Shown piece after piece: positions 22,583 to 34,135 of a stretch of 64,000 nt of DNA. The DNA comes from Phytoseiulus persimilis (Eukaryota; Arthropoda; Arachnida; Mesostigmata; Phytoseiidae): contig JAQZDE010000063.1 in the NCBI GenBank assembly GCA_037576195.1, positions 1-64,000 of the forward strand, written 5' to 3'. Both the position numbers and the translations under genes were made by a program. The notes beneath the pieces were generated by a model, which saw only the letters and a list, made by a program, of their open reading frames with translations, did no database searches and was not told where the DNA came from. Positions within the stretch are counted from its first letter, which is position 1, and each line of letters begins with the position of its first letter.

Positions 22583-24755
22583 GCTTCTACCGTTGCTGTT
22601 CGATTTTCCTCTACGGAAAAGCTAATTCTCACTCGGAATTCTTTCGGAAAGGTAGCCGCTACGCTGGCGGGACCACCTTGTGAGAGATGATGGTTTCAGG
22701 CCGAAAGCACGTCCTACTGAGCAGGGAGCCACAATTGCATTGATGCACCAAATCCTCGCGACTTCCTACTGCGGTAGGGGAGTGCACTGCTGGTGCTGCA
22801 GCCAAAACAAAACTTACGAACTTGGCGCGCTGATTGTGGTCTTTGTCGATTCCAGGTCTACGGCCACTGTCTTCCCTTATCTGTCCATAATCCGAACATT
22901 GAGTGCAGTGTTTAGCTCGACGGAATAATCCCGATCAGGAGTTCAGAAGATCGGTAGCTCAACGACACTTTCCCGAGACGCCGAAAAAACGCGCAGCGGG
23001 GAATGAGTGGATCGGTTCTAGATCTGCGGTTGAGGAGAGTGATATGTTTGAGGGAAAAGTCATGGCGATGATCTTTATTGGAGAGAAGTATAGGATGGCT
23101 AAGAATTGTGAGCCTTCGACGAATCTTCCCACGAAAGCTCGCGATTAATATGGAGACGGGAAGAATTTCGCGTTTCGAGGAGATTCGACGTTCTGTGCAA
23201 TATAGGTTACCAGTCTCCTCTTCATGCCGCTCCTGATTCCACACTGGAACGACTTCCCTGATAGCCGTCATAGACAAAGAGCCGCGTGGAAAGTCGATCG
23301 CCTCGGATCGCATTCGGTCCCAGTCCATTCTCTGCCTCAAAAAAGATCAGATTGCTTATCGGATTCGGAGGCGTCGCGGAGTGCTCCTCTGGAACAATGC
23401 CTCCAAACGACCGGTGTGTCCAGGTTTTCAGGGTGAGAGCAAATTCTCTCCCGAAAGTTCAACGAATGCCGATTCGTTCTGAAGCCTCGTACTTGAGGGC
23501 TTGAACCTTGAAGCTCGGTGAGAGCTGCGGATATCAATCCTGTAACCTTTCGTGTCTCAATCCTCGGAAGCGTATAGGAGAAATGAAACAGCTGAAACGC
23601 GCACGACACGATCAGTCTTGAGATCCCATGAACGTGGGATCCGCGCGGGTCGGCCTCAGACGCCAGCTCTATGAGCGATTGGGAGAACCCTCTCTCTCGA
23701 TGTGGAGGTTCAACATCGGGGATCAAGAGCTTGAAGACGAGGGATAGTCCCAAAGAAAGTGATCTACCAGGCTCGTTAAAGTATAAACACAGCTGTCGTT
23801 TGGGATGAAGCGTCTTGAGAGTGATGGAGACGACACTGTTGGAGAGCCCCATCTTGCCGCCATTTAGACTGCGCCGTGTTCATCCTCGGTCTGCGCAGAG
23901 TATATCGCCACGAGTCACTCTGCATCCGGTAGGAGCTCCGGGAGGTCTGTGGGCAGAGGCGGTTCCCTTTGGAGTTTTCAGCTCCATATCTCATCAAGGT
24001 GAAAAGTGGCCACCCCGAGATTCTATGCGAATAGGAGTTTCGATGCAAAATACAGCAGCCGTCTTCATATACCAAAGAAAATCCACGTTTGCAAGATATC
24101 ATCGAATACTTCGAATTGATATCATGCCCCGTACACCTGTTCGGGAACCAGGTTCGTAGCTCAGCGTACGGCTGTGCTCCTGTGTATGAATGATGGATAC
24201 ATGGATATAAAATGAATATATTTATATAAGAGAGATATATATTTTATCCAAGAGACATCCCCTTTTCGGCATGTAACAGAGAAATCCGGCATTGGAGATC
24301 TGCATACACCAAACGCGTTTTGTCCTCTCTGACCACGATTATGCATTCCGCATCATTAGTTCTGGCAAGAAAGCAAATTCCTGGAGAGTGGGATCCCAGT
24401 AATGTCTCTTCTGAAGGCGATCTCGGAGATATTCGTCAACAGAACGAATAAATCGTCCCCTGCGAATATAATCAGCCCCAGAAATCGATTGAGAGACGGC
24501 GTGGAAGTCAAACTTATTGGAAGCCTTCCTCCAGAAAAGCGAGAATCCTACTGGATTCCTGCTCGATATTTCGAGGCGCCAGTGCCTCAACTACCCAAGG
24601 GTCGCTAAGAATGACAACATTCCCTGACAAGATGAGCTCGGAATATATTCACTTTCATCCGAAAATGGCCATCAGAAAAGAAGCCCGCTATTTGACATAT
24701 GAATATTTCGAGTAAAACCCCAAGGCTAACAATGGGTGAGCGAACAACACTCGTT
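22583..24755. other. No confident gene between NAA25 and HAGH
   Basis: The longest frames are - 23852-23337 (171 codons, MGLSNSVVSITLKTLHPKRQ and later LIVSCAFQLFHFSYTLPR) and - 23340-22912 (142 codons). Neither shows a known domain, and flanking splice sites do not extend them. The first is the likelier of the two to be real, as a possible exon. At 24180-24245 there is an AT-rich patch (TATATTTATATAAG). A frame at - 24590-24339 ends near the HAGH 3' end. Confidence 0.35.
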
Positions 24756-26029
24756 TCAAGAAGTCCTAAAATTGTCTTTTTCACAGCGTAGAGCATTCAT
24801 CGTTGCAACGGCATCGGTTTGGGATGCATGTTTTTGAACAGCTGGAATTTTGGTGCGCATGAAGGGATTGAAGCTTTTTTCCTCCGCAAGGGTCGATGGG
24901 ATGGTTGGCTGATGTGCCGAACGACGTGACACGGCCCACTCCAATTTCTGTTTCGTCTGTGAAGAAAAATACCCTCATTGTGGAGAGTTCCTCTCAACTC
25001 TCGACTTCATCGCCATTGCTCTCTCGATTCAAGCGGGGATATCCTTCTACTAACGTTCTGGTTGTCTGGCTCAACGTGTAGAGCAAACTTCAGATTGTTG
25101 ACGGTATACTCGTGGCCGTTATAGACGAGAGTTTCATCGGGCAGGTTACCGAGCTTATCCATGGCCTCTTGCATCTGCGCCGCCGTGCCTTCGAAAAACC
25201 TCCCGCATCCCGCGGTGAAGAGAGTGTCCCCGGTGAAAACCACGGGCGGCTTCTCATCTTCTCCAGGGATATAGTAGCATACGTGACCAGTCGTATGGCA
25301 GGGTGTGAACTTTGTGCTCGCCGTCATCGAACCTGCAATAGATACGACGGTATCAGCGGATTTCGACGGTTAGCGAATTTACCGATTGTTCCATTAGTGT
25401 TCTGCATCCGCTCATAGCGAAGAGCATGAAACATGCGTGTCCCCTCGACGCCCATGTTTCCACCCGGGCCCTCAGATATATCAAGAGACTCGCCTATTTG
25501 AATTTTCGCCTCGTCACGATTCACAAGATCAGTGAGCTGCTTTATGCGGGGATCACCTCCGAAAACTCTGAGACCCGGCTTCATCTGAAGTAGTTTTTCA
25601 TTTCCTCCGGCGTGATCCCAATGATGGTGGGTTGTAAGGACTGTTGTGAGTGTCACACCTTTCTCTTTGACTATGTCGAGGACCTTGGAGAGGGCTCAGA
25701 AGCATTAGATATCAGCCGTATTTTGCCATATTCACAATACCCGTCCCCCTCATCGGGAAATATCTCCGCGGGTTTGTTCATCGTACTGAAATATGAGATC
25801 TTGGATCAGGGATCTGGAGTCAGCATACCTTAGCCGGGTTGACAGGATCCACTATGGCAGCTTCTTTTGTTTTGGGACAGGTCACCAGATACATGTAGTT
25901 GTCATCCAATGCTTCGATGATCGTGACATCAGCCATCGTTCTTGTAGGTCGGCTCCACAGACCAACCTGGGGAAGGAACGTGCGCAGAGCCCTTAAGTTT
26001 TGGAGCTTGCCGGTCGTGCCGGGGAGCAT
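24756..26029 (-). CDS. HAGH: Hydroxyacylglutathione hydrolase (glyoxalase II)
   Basis: Glyoxalase II hydrolyses S-D-lactoylglutathione to D-lactate and glutathione, the second step of methylglyoxal detoxification. Exons are 26029-25829, 25683-25383, 25332-25055 and 24956-24756 (donors GTATGC, GTAAAT, GTTAGT; phases consistent), giving 326 residues. The metallo-beta-lactamase motif THHHWDH, further ligand regions CHTTGH and FTGDTLF, and GHEYT are all present. The C-terminus carries NPFMR and EKDNF as in the human enzyme. The first about 31 residues are basic and free of acid ([18 protein letters not shown]), like a mitochondrial presequence, and a second in-frame Met ([18 protein letters not shown]) would give the cytosolic form. 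Exon 2 encodes about 27 residues before the CHTTGH block ([17 protein letters not shown]) that I do not recall in other species; an undetected intron is possible. Confidence 0.96.
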
Positions 26030-26809
26030 GGCTCTTCCAACGGAACTGATGGATATCTACATGGTAGAAAAAATCTCTCGTACGCTAAAACAATGCCAGA
26101 ACTGAATTTTGACGGCCACATGAAGTTGATCAATGCATTCGCCAACTCACAGGAAGTGATTCAGAGAATGACCCTCTATCGGCTCGTTGCACCTCGTTGT
26201 AACTCAGTGTGAGTCGAGTTACGAAGAGAGGAATCGGCTCGATACTGTTCCTCTACTGGCAGATACCAATGGATGGTGTCTGTTATTCAGTCTGCGGCCG
26301 TGCTCCGGGTGCGCTGGTTGATCTGAGCAGACGACGCTCACGCCTCTCTTACTCTCATGTCAACGCTCTGTGAGCGATGAGTATCAGCTTGTTATTGTTT
26401 ACATGCTCCCCCTCCCCTCCCCGTTGCATTGCAAGCGGTCGCTTGTTTCTTGAGTTAATCTGTGATCTCTCAGGATTCCCAAGCTCTTCAGCGTGTTGTT
26501 TGATCACTCCGGAACTCTCGAGATCATTCCCCCTTGCGGAGCGTGATGGACCGTGCAAACGTTCTTCGATTCTCCAACGAGTGACAAAGGAAATGGGGAC
26601 ATCGAGTGCACTCAGCTGTTGAGAAGATCTAGCGACGCGGTATTACCGAACGGAGTCGTTTTGGCGACTGCCGTGTCACCATCATATGCTCCATCTGCAT
26701 GTGATCAACGCCAGAGGACAACTGGAGCCGAGCTGCAAACTGGCTGCGGATCCCCTCGTTTGAACATCGACGAGAGTTGTTCGCCGCGGGGAGAACTCTT
26801 GCACAAATC

Positions 26810-28312
26810 ATGGAAGACCTCATCAAAGATTTCACCGTGGTCGTTGGGTGTCGGAAACTACGGACGAACAGAGGTTGTTTAGAGAGACACTCGGACTACT
26901 TCAAAGCCATGTTCAGTTCCGGAATGAGAGAAAGCCTCACGAGCAGCGTCAAGCTTCAAAACGTAGACGAGGATCTCATGTGCCAGATCATCGAATTTTG
27001 CGAACGAGGGGTTCGCATTCGGGTATCCGAAAACAACGCGCTCCGCGTTCTCGCGGCGGGAATGATGCTTCAAATGGAAGCACTGAAGGGCAGTGCTGAG
27101 CAATTCCTTGTGCAGGGTTTGACTTTGGAGAATGTGTCTGACATGTTCAAAGCTGCGGATTTCTACGGCTCGTCTTTCCTTCGGAATGCTTGTGGCAAAT
27201 TCATCTGCTGGTCGCTCGAACAGCACGTCGACAGATTGGCTCCGGAGAACTTCGAGCTCGTGGAATTCATACTCCGAAGAGAATACTCACATTGGAACGA
27301 AGATCTCATGTTCAGGGCCGTCTGCTCTGTGATCCGAGGTCGCAGTGTTGACCAGGCGCGGGAGCTTTTCGACCTTCTCTATGCTCGCAACATCACGCTG
27401 AATAATGATGTTTTCAATTTGTATAGGAACGCTGGACTCGGTCTCGAAGGTTTCCGTGGAGACGGCAGAACGCTCGCTATAGTTCTGGACAACCGGGAGG
27501 CTTTCCTCCTTGATAGACGCTCGTCGAAGTTCTTGAAATTGACGGCTTTTCCCGTCCAAGTCGTGGGTTGTGGTCTCGTATCTCACCGACAACATTGGTA
27601 TGTCATCGGGGGCGAGAACCGTATAGGCCAAGGGAAATGGAACATGAGCGTGTACCGCTACGACTTCCTCAGGAATTCGTGGGAGCACTTCATCGATATG
27701 CGTGATTGTCGGAGATCGTTCGCCTGCTTCGTAACTGACAGCAAAATTTTCGTGATCGGAGGTTACGGGAAATTCCGTAAGAGCTTGGAAGGCGAACTGG
27801 CGGTCCTCGACCTGGAGACGCGTACTTGGACTTATGGAGAGCTAAGGGCTTCTCAGATGCATTCGTACGTAAATGGCAGGGCCAATCTGTTGTACAGTGA
27901 TAAGCATTTCTATTTGTTCGATAATGTGATTCAGAAGATCAGAGAAGAGTGCCTTGGAAAAGTGGTAGGAGAAGTGCTGGTCATCGAAAACTTCCCTCGA
28001 GAACCCATAAAGTGCTCCTTGCCCTTCAGACACGACGTGATAGTGATAACGAATCAGAATAACGTGTTCTTCTGCAACTTGACGACGAAATCAGCTAAGA
28101 AGCTAGAGTTGGAGAACACCTTGAATCCGAGACCTGATTTTTTCCACTGTAATCTGGTCGATCGTACGCTCTACAACATAAAAGCGCACAAAATCACCGA
28201 GTACCTGATCGACATCGAAGCTTTAACTCTGACAAAGATCAAAACATATCAAATGATTGATGAAACGAGTTACGAAAATGTTGGCGGATCATGTATAGTA
28301 CCATACTTCTGA
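26810..28312 (+). CDS. BTB-BACK-kelch protein (KLHL-like), intronless
   Basis: KLHL proteins usually act as substrate adaptors of CUL3 ubiquitin ligases. The 500-codon frame starts at ATG 26810, though the frame is open upstream to about 26700 with no ATG, so an extra 5' exon is possible. Residues 1-100 are a BTB fold (DFTVVVGCRKLRTNRGCLER, SDYFKAMFSSGMRES, LRVLAAGMMLQM). Residues 105-210 are a BACK domain (FKAADFYGSSFLRNACGKF, LAPENFELVEFILRREYSHW). The rest is a degenerate kelch propeller with the clearest blade at SFACFVTDSKIFVIGGYGKF followed by LAVLDLETRTW. Sequence divergence prevents assignment to a specific KLHL subfamily. Confidence 0.93.
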   Translation: MEDLIKDFTVVVGCRKLRTNRGCLERHSDYFKAMFSSGMRESLTSSVKLQNVDEDLMCQIIEFCERGVRIRVSENNALRVLAAGMMLQMEALKGSAEQFLVQGLTLENVSDMFKAADFYGSSFLRNACGKFICWSLEQHVDRLAPENFELVEFILRREYSHWNEDLMFRAVCSVIRGRSVDQARELFDLLYARNITLNNDVFNLYRNAGLGLEGFRGDGRTLAIVLDNREAFLLDRRSSKFLKLTAFPVQVVGCGLVSHRQHWYVIGGENRIGQGKWNMSVYRYDFLRNSWEHFIDMRDCRRSFACFVTDSKIFVIGGYGKFRKSLEGELAVLDLETRTWTYGELRASQMHSYVNGRANLLYSDKHFYLFDNVIQKIREECLGKVVGEVLVIENFPREPIKCSLPFRHDVIVITNQNNVFFCNLTTKSAKKLELENTLNPRPDFFHCNLVDRTLYNIKAHKITEYLIDIEALTLTKIKTYQMIDETSYENVGGSCIVPYF

Positions 28313-28380
28313 GCGGTATGCTGGCTCGAGCTCTGACTGATCGTATTTTCATTACTTCAGCGGCTGTTGTATGTTTCTTG

Positions 28381-28386
28381 AATAAA
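28381..28386 (+). terminator. Polyadenylation signal of the BTB-kelch gene
   Basis: AATAAA 69 bases past the TGA at 28310, on the same strand. Confidence 0.75.
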
Positions 28387-28389
28387 ATC

Positions 28390-29110
28390 CCATCATGTGA
28401 ATCAAGTCACTCCACTCCAATCAGAAATCCGCTACCAAACAATCCCAGTAAATCATGACAAATATTGGAAACCGTGTTGCGAACAACTCATGTTGAGATC
28501 TTTGATTTTTCAAGAATCGACCTCTTATCATAGAATCCCGGAAAATTGGATGTGAAGATTTCACGGAATCACGAGGAAGTGTTCGAATCGAGCTTATTTA
28601 GGTCTCTCAGACTTCTCAGCCTCTCTTCATTAGCTACTCTGCGTGGGGAAGCAACATCCCATTTAGAACAGGTTCGAGGAACGCATCTATTCTCTCAGAT
28701 ATTCGTTAGCATCGAGAGTTCCCAAACAGGCTAAAAAAACCTTCTAGAACACCGATCGCTTGAACCTCCTATAGTCCGTGCTAACGTGTGGGATAATGGA
28801 ACCCTCAAAAGCAGGGGTCGAACCGACCCGAAATCAGATTATCTGGAGTCTTCCGCAGCTCTCCAGCAACGAGAATTCGAGCCCAGCTCTGGAGCATAGG
28901 ACGAGCGCTATACAAGAATAAAGACTACAGTTCGCAACAGTTCATTTTATTCAGGTTATATATTGCTTCTCTCGGAGGCCTGATAGCCTATTCCCGATAA
29001 ATGAAGTAAACGGTAAATACGGTTAGATGCGAATCAGCAGCTGACCTCGGCTCCGCTAAGTGCTGACCATTATGGCATGTTGCTGATTTAGACACGGGTC
29101 GCGGCATCAC
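28390..29110. other. No gene seen
   Basis: Only short frames without domain similarity. An AATAAA at 28917 (+) has no identified gene before it. Confidence 0.5.
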
Positions 29111-29450
29111 TTAGCATACGAGCTTCTCCACAGTCCAGTTGCCGCAATGGATACGGGCCTTTGACGGGAAGTTGACGAAGTTGTGCTTCTGGTAGAAAAA
29201 TGAGCAGAATTGTCAATACTTCTTCAAGCAGAACGCCAAGTTGTTCTGAGACGACGGCGTGGTCAAATCTCGAGACCATCACGTACCTCCGAATCACATG
29301 CCGCGAACCCAGATCGTCGTCCTTCGTGAAGGTGCCGTTTCTTCTCAGCGTGGCGCTGGACTTCGTCGACGAGCCGGCCTCAAGCTTCTTGCGGCCTTCA
29401 TTCGCGATTTGAGTGAGCCTTTGAACAAGATTCAGAGTTTTATCAACGGT
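29111..29450 (-). CDS. Unrecognised gene, last two exons
   Basis: Exon about 29450-29220 encodes VDKTLNLVQRLTQIANEGRK, a Ser/Thr-rich linker and FTKDDDLGSRHVIRR, then SRFDHAVVSEQLGVLLEE. A GTATTG donor and a TACCAG acceptor only 31 bases apart join it in phase 0 to 29188-29111, which encodes KHNFVNFPSKARIHCGNWTV and ends EKLVC, TAA. The 5' side is unclear: a frame at 29763-29460 (HEYIAGQRTSHSAMMKCLRA) reads well but is out of frame. No domain is recognised. It is divergent from the Ly6-like gene starting at 29682. Confidence 0.45.
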
Positions 29451-29681
29451 CCTTCCGGTGGTTTCCAGCCACGGCGAGCGAATACCACGTCAAGAAATTG
29501 CAAGGCTCCCGCTGGATTTTCCCGTTCGACAAGCTATCTACGGCGCGGAGGCATTTCATCATGGCAGAGTGACTGGTTCTTTGTCCAGCGATATACTCGT
29601 GGAAGGTCGTAAATATTCTCATGGCTCTTGAGCGTGGAGCCGAGCTCGCATTTCCAGCATCCGCGTCGGCCTGATTTCGCA

Positions 29682-31177
29682 ATGGACATCTACGGCACCC
29701 TGTTCGGTGAGATCCAAATTCATGTGCTTCGGACGACATGGACTCTCCAGGAGTTTCTCTCATTGGGAATATTGTGCAGTAACATCTGTGAACCTTCCAG
29801 TTACATTCTTAGTATTAGAGGTCACCAGTGCAGCGAAATGCTACGAATGTACGTGGGCCGACCAAGAAGTATGTTTGGTTCGGGAAGGCATCCCCGTCGG
29901 CTTGAATTTTCTATAGTCGAACTGCTGGAAATATGTCCGTGTTTCATTAACCAGCAGTTGTTACACTAGATGACAAAGGAGAGACTCGACCGGAAACGCA
30001 CGGAGAAGAGTGACTTGGAGCGAACAGCGGCTACGATACAGTGGATACTTTTCAACGATCCATACTTCGGCACTGAGGTAGCGTTCATCAGAAAGGCTCG
30101 TGGGCGAACTCTCGAATAATTCATGATCAATCGATGCGGCGAAGTTTTTCAGGGACGAGCACTCCGCTCCAAGTGTGCACATGATTGAGGGGAAGTATTG
30201 TATTGCGTTCCAAGAAGCGGACACAGCTCTGCCTGCCCTCGTGGGAAGGGCACGACGTCCTTCTCGATTGCGCGCCTGTGCTCCAGTCCAGATCTGCTGT
30301 GTTTGAAAATTTGAGCGGAATAGGATCACTCAACTTTTCTCAGTCAACGGGAGAGCTATCTTTCTGAGTCTGCCGGGTCGGGGAAGATCTGTGTCCCTCA
30401 TGGCTCCCCAGAAAAGGGTTCGCGATTCTCTGGTTAGAGGACGCTGATCCAGAGAAGAAGGGAGGTCATAACACTGATTGCTCGAGCCAGGGAGGTCGGG
30501 CATAGTCAATCAACTGTCATCCATCAGGGAATGAATGGACGGATAGACTTCAGACTCAGTCCTGATAGTTCCTGATGAATGAGCTGATGAATGCGTGCAT
30601 GATGCGTCCAGATACCCAGATCAATGATGCTTGGTGAAAATCAGTTCTCGCAAAGATTCGAATTCTACTGACTACAGCGTCCGCTCTTGACCCTTGACGC
30701 CGTAACAACGCTCGCAGTCAAATCAAAAACTATTCCCCCAGAAGGTTACATCTTATCCGACCCATGAAGATCTGCAGAAGGAGTGCCAAAAATGTGACAC
30801 GACCAACCCATCGAGAGTCTGCGTTCGATGGCATTACTTCACAGACACTTCGAGCCCCAGAGGTGTGCTCAACACTCGTATTAATCTCATAGAGTTCTCA
30901 ATATTATTCTGTTCAGGTTACCGCCCATAAAACAGGGGGAGGATATATCATTTACGAGCTTTCGTTCTCAGAAAACACACTCAACGTCACTTGGGGATGC
31001 GTACGCTCGAATCAGCTGGGTTGCTGGCGAGAATCTGTCACTTCGCTCATCACGAAGGAAGTATGTGTTTGCAATGAGAACTTGTGCAACTCCACGCCAA
31101 TCAGCGAGTCGTCCACCGCCGTGATATTGATGGTTGCCGTACTCTCAGCGATCATGCAGGAGTCTCGAACCTCGTGA
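29682..31177 (+). CDS. Ly6/quiver-like GPI-anchored three-finger protein
   Basis: Members of this family (for example sleepless/quiver and boudin in flies) are small GPI-anchored cell-surface proteins that modulate ion channels, receptors or septate junctions. Four exons fit: 29682-29706, 29801-29868, 30742-30862 and 30936-31177, giving 151 residues with all phases matching. The signal peptide MDIYGTLFVTFLVLEVTSAA is followed by KCYEC. The mature chain has ten cysteines (pairs at CYEC and CQKC, single ones at RVC, WGC, LGC, and the terminal VCVCNENLCN block), the usual ending of a Ly6 domain. One N-glycosylation site (NVT) is present. After CN the tail STPISESS and the hydrophobic TAVILMVAVLSAIM fit a GPI-attachment signal. 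Confidence 0.87.
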
Positions 31178-31219
31178 GAAGGCATCGGGAACGGGCTCTG
31201 ATCTCTCGAGCCCGAATCG

Positions 31220-31225
31220 AATAAA
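31220..31225 (+). terminator. Polyadenylation signal of the Ly6-like gene
   Basis: AATAAA 43 bases past the TGA of the Ly6/quiver-like gene. Confidence 0.7.
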
Positions 31226-31343
31226 CAGATCTCTTCACGCATCATCTCTCATTCTGCACGCTTCCGTGGAGTGGCCAAGATCGAGCGCATTGGTCCTCAC
31301 GAAAGTCGTTTCCGAAGCTATCGATATCACAAGAACTCTCCAC

Positions 31344-33150
31344 TCACCTGTTCAACGCTGTGAGACTCCTTCTTGCCAGGCGCGGACTCAGGGTGACCGG
31401 CTGCAGATTTTGACGGACGACGCTCGACGTGAATGATTTCGACGTGTAGCCATTGTAGTCGGGATAGTTGGATGAACTTTCCTTGTAGTATGTGCTGTAC
31501 GTCGGCGAAGAACTCCGGCGAGAAAGTTCTGTGTCGGAGGTCGCTGGCTTCAACACGTTGCGAGATTGCAAAACTGATTTGCTTTTCTTCGTGGTCTGTG
31601 GATTGAACATCGATTTCATTCGGGCGTTCGATATCTCGGCCGAATACTACCTCCTCACGGATACCTATGAGCCGAAGCAACTCTTCAGGATCCCCACATC
31701 CACTGCTGTGTGTGCTGCTATATCTACGGATTAGAGATGGTAGATGTCATGCCCAGAGCGTGAGTGATTCGCACCCGTACAAATGACAGACTTTGAATCG
31801 CCGCGAAAAATACATTTTCCGTTTCCGCGCACCCACGCGGGATTTCCAAGCTCTACGAGTGATCGGATCAGTAGAGTAGACGCGTTGCAGTTAAGAGGAA
31901 CTCGGCGGGAACATGTGGCCTTGATCTTCCTAGCCGAAAAGGATGAGCGGCTCGAGAAATGACACCTACCGATCGTTGAATGTTCGACGTGGATTGCGAG
32001 TACAGATGTCCAGGGCGCAGTTTCACGGGCGGCTTCTGTTTCGCGGCGCTACTCGCAGTGGCACAGGTGACTAATGCACGTCTTGCGTCCGTGGTATAGA
32101 GGTCTTCGATCGGGGATCGAGACTTGGGACGACTGAAATCATACCAAAAACTCGAGGAGTTGGCCATGTTGCAGTCAGAAGCTGGCACGGTCGGAGTTTG
32201 TTTGGCAGTTGATACTGGATGAGCGCAACTGGTTAGCAGACTTGAGAAGAGAAGAGTGAAAAACTACGACCGTCCCCTCATCTTCGCACTCGTCATTACT
32301 GTGCGGGCAAGGGAGCACGCTTTCCCCCTTGATGGACATGTACTCGAGCGTCTTAATCTTGAAATGGCTCATTGGAACGTTTGCATCGAATAAATTACAC
32401 TTATATTCTCGAGCGCATCGAGAAATCATGCTGGAACAAAGCGCTGACTGTTTCTCCCACATTCCGATTAGCGAACGTTACTGACGGTCCATACAATTCA
32501 ATCACAGGGCTCATTGCACAGAAACTTGGAACGGCGACTTTCGCCCCCTTGACAGCTCTACAGAAACCGGGAAGTCAGGGAACGCAGAGAGGGTTCGGCA
32601 GAATCCTCAGCTCGACCACTGAGGTGAAACTCACCCATTGCTGAGGGAAGTTGATGACGTGTTGATCGTGTTTGTCTTGTTGGTGAACACTGTAGGTTGC
32701 GCCCGGACGAGCGGCGGAGCTTCGAGCATTTTCTTCCGGGCTGAGTACGTACTCTGGAGGTATCGAGGAACTGAATTCGTATCGGGCATCGCCCTTCTCA
32801 GCGGTGGTATGTAATCAGGAGTCGGCAGCGCTCGACGGTGGAGCTCATCTGTGAAAGAATCGCCTTGGGAGGCGTTAATCGGCTTGACTTCACAGTAACA
32901 CTGGAAAAAGACTCGTCATCGACGGTTGACTTCCAAGTTCGAAGATTTTTTCTCTGTATGTCAGCCCGGTGGGTCGAGCAGCTGTCCTGCCCCAGGGACT
33001 CACGAAACCGAAGGAAATTCGTCGATAACCATCGATTTGCAGACGAGTCAGAGGCTTCTTTGTAATTAGCTTCGGAGAAATGGACTTCACGGCGGCCTTC
33101 GATTTGCCGAAAATTCCAAAGATCGTTGCTCGCTCATGGAAAAGTTATTT
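31344..33150 (-). CDS. Unrecognised Ser/Thr/Tyr-rich protein, several exons
   Basis: Open segments with good splice borders follow each other on the minus strand. About 33145-32990 encodes FSEANYKEASDSSANRWLS with a GTGAGT donor. 32848-32635 encodes PTPDYIPPLRRAMPDTN and TYSARKKMLEAPPLVRAQP, with a TTTCACAG acceptor and a GTGAGT donor. About 32218-31973 encodes MANSSSFWYDFSRPKSRSP and PVKLRPGHLYSQSTSN. About 31652-31344 encodes MKSMFNPQTTKKSKSVLQ and SPTYSTYYKESSSNYPDY and ends SLTALNR, TGA. The middle exon (about 32450-32270) could not be fixed. The composition suggests a disordered cytoskeletal or adaptor protein. I do not recognise it. The limits are approximate, and it is convergent with the Ly6-like gene. 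Confidence 0.48.
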
Positions 33151-33433
33151 GTGCCGGTGTCGTGGGTGCCGAGCAGGGAGAACATATCGGATGCCGATGT
33201 TGGATACGAACTCCGAAAGGTTGTACAGAAATATCATTCTTCTCGATGAGCTTGCGCACTCGCGTGAACGAATCCCGTTCAAGTCGTAAACGGCGAAGTC
33301 ATGAACGAGCTGCAGCGATTCGGCATGGTTGCTGGGACATCAGAGGCGCGGAAATTATATTCACTCCCGTGATGTTTCGCTTTCGAGAGTTTCAAATCCA
33401 TTAATTTTCTGCTCGAGACAGATGAGCCCTCAT

Positions 33434-33439
33434 TTTATT
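33434..33439 (-). terminator. Polyadenylation signal
   Basis: AATAAA on the minus strand about 40 bases past the TAA at 33478-33480. Confidence 0.55.
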
Positions 33440-33477
33440 CAAAGCTGGAAGGACTGACGTCGACCGCAGTGAGCATC

Positions 33478-33569
33478 TTATAGGCTCGTGCTCACCGGCG
33501 TTACGGTGTACTCCTCTTGGTGGTACTCCGAGCAGTACCACAACCAGCTCCACGGACCAAGCCACGTCG
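33478..33569 (-). CDS. Tryptophan/tyrosine-rich terminal exon of an unrecognised gene
   Basis: A pyrimidine-rich ACAG acceptor at 33570 opens a frame encoding TWLGPWSWLWYCSEYHQEEY and ending TVTPVSTSL, TAA, followed by an AATAAA signal. The preceding exon may be about 33694-33620 (MGARASSSTTVSAHLAKQQR). The frame could not be joined further upstream, and no family is recognised. Confidence 0.38.
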
Positions 33570-33885
33570 CTGTTTTGTAAGAAGAACAAACTGTTGCGCA
33601 TTAAGTATGTAGATACATGCCAATTATATTCTTGTCGCTGTTGCTTGGCGAGGTGGGCGGAGACGGTCGTTGAAGACGACGCTCGTGCACCCATAGGACT
33701 GCGAGCAGCCGTCAGCCGTTGATGCCGTAAACGAGGGATTCTTTCATGAAAGATGGCTCCGAGCTCCCGTAGACGTTCCCAAAAAGAAATCTCGTTTCGC
33801 TGAGGTAGTGCACCTTATGAGCTCGATGAAAAGTGGAGGTCTGTCTGAAGGATCATCCGCAACCGTTGCTGCTCCCGTCGTTCAG

Positions 33886-34135
33886 AATAACGGCCGAACC
33901 GCCGAGAAACGAGATTGCACCACGTACTGGAACAATCAGTGTCGTCGAAAGTCTCCACCGGTTCCCGTTTTCTTACAGCGACACTCGCATTTCGAGCCAG
34001 ATTCAGGAGAACTCCCAGTTGGTTCTTTTCAGGTCGTTTCTGTTCGAAGAATGGGTCGAGGAAAAAGCGGATGGTTTTCTGTTCGCAACGCAGGCTGTCT
34101 TCGCACGAATGTGGTCCGAATGCGGTTCGACGTAA
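33886..34135 (+). CDS. Possible last exon of an unrecognised gene
   Basis: A long pyrimidine tract and CAG end at 33885, followed by an open frame of 83 codons. It contains SVVESLHRFPFSYSDTRI and QLVLFRSFLFEEWVEEKADG and ends ARMWSECGST, TAA. The helical amphipathic pattern looks coding. The opposite strand is also open here (34299-34003), so the strand is uncertain. No 5' exon was found. Confidence 0.35.

Noticed and set aside
23337-23852. 171-codon minus-strand ORF near HAGH
   Set aside because: Reads moderately well but lacks splice partners, domain or an upstream promoter. It is mentioned only in the intergenic note.
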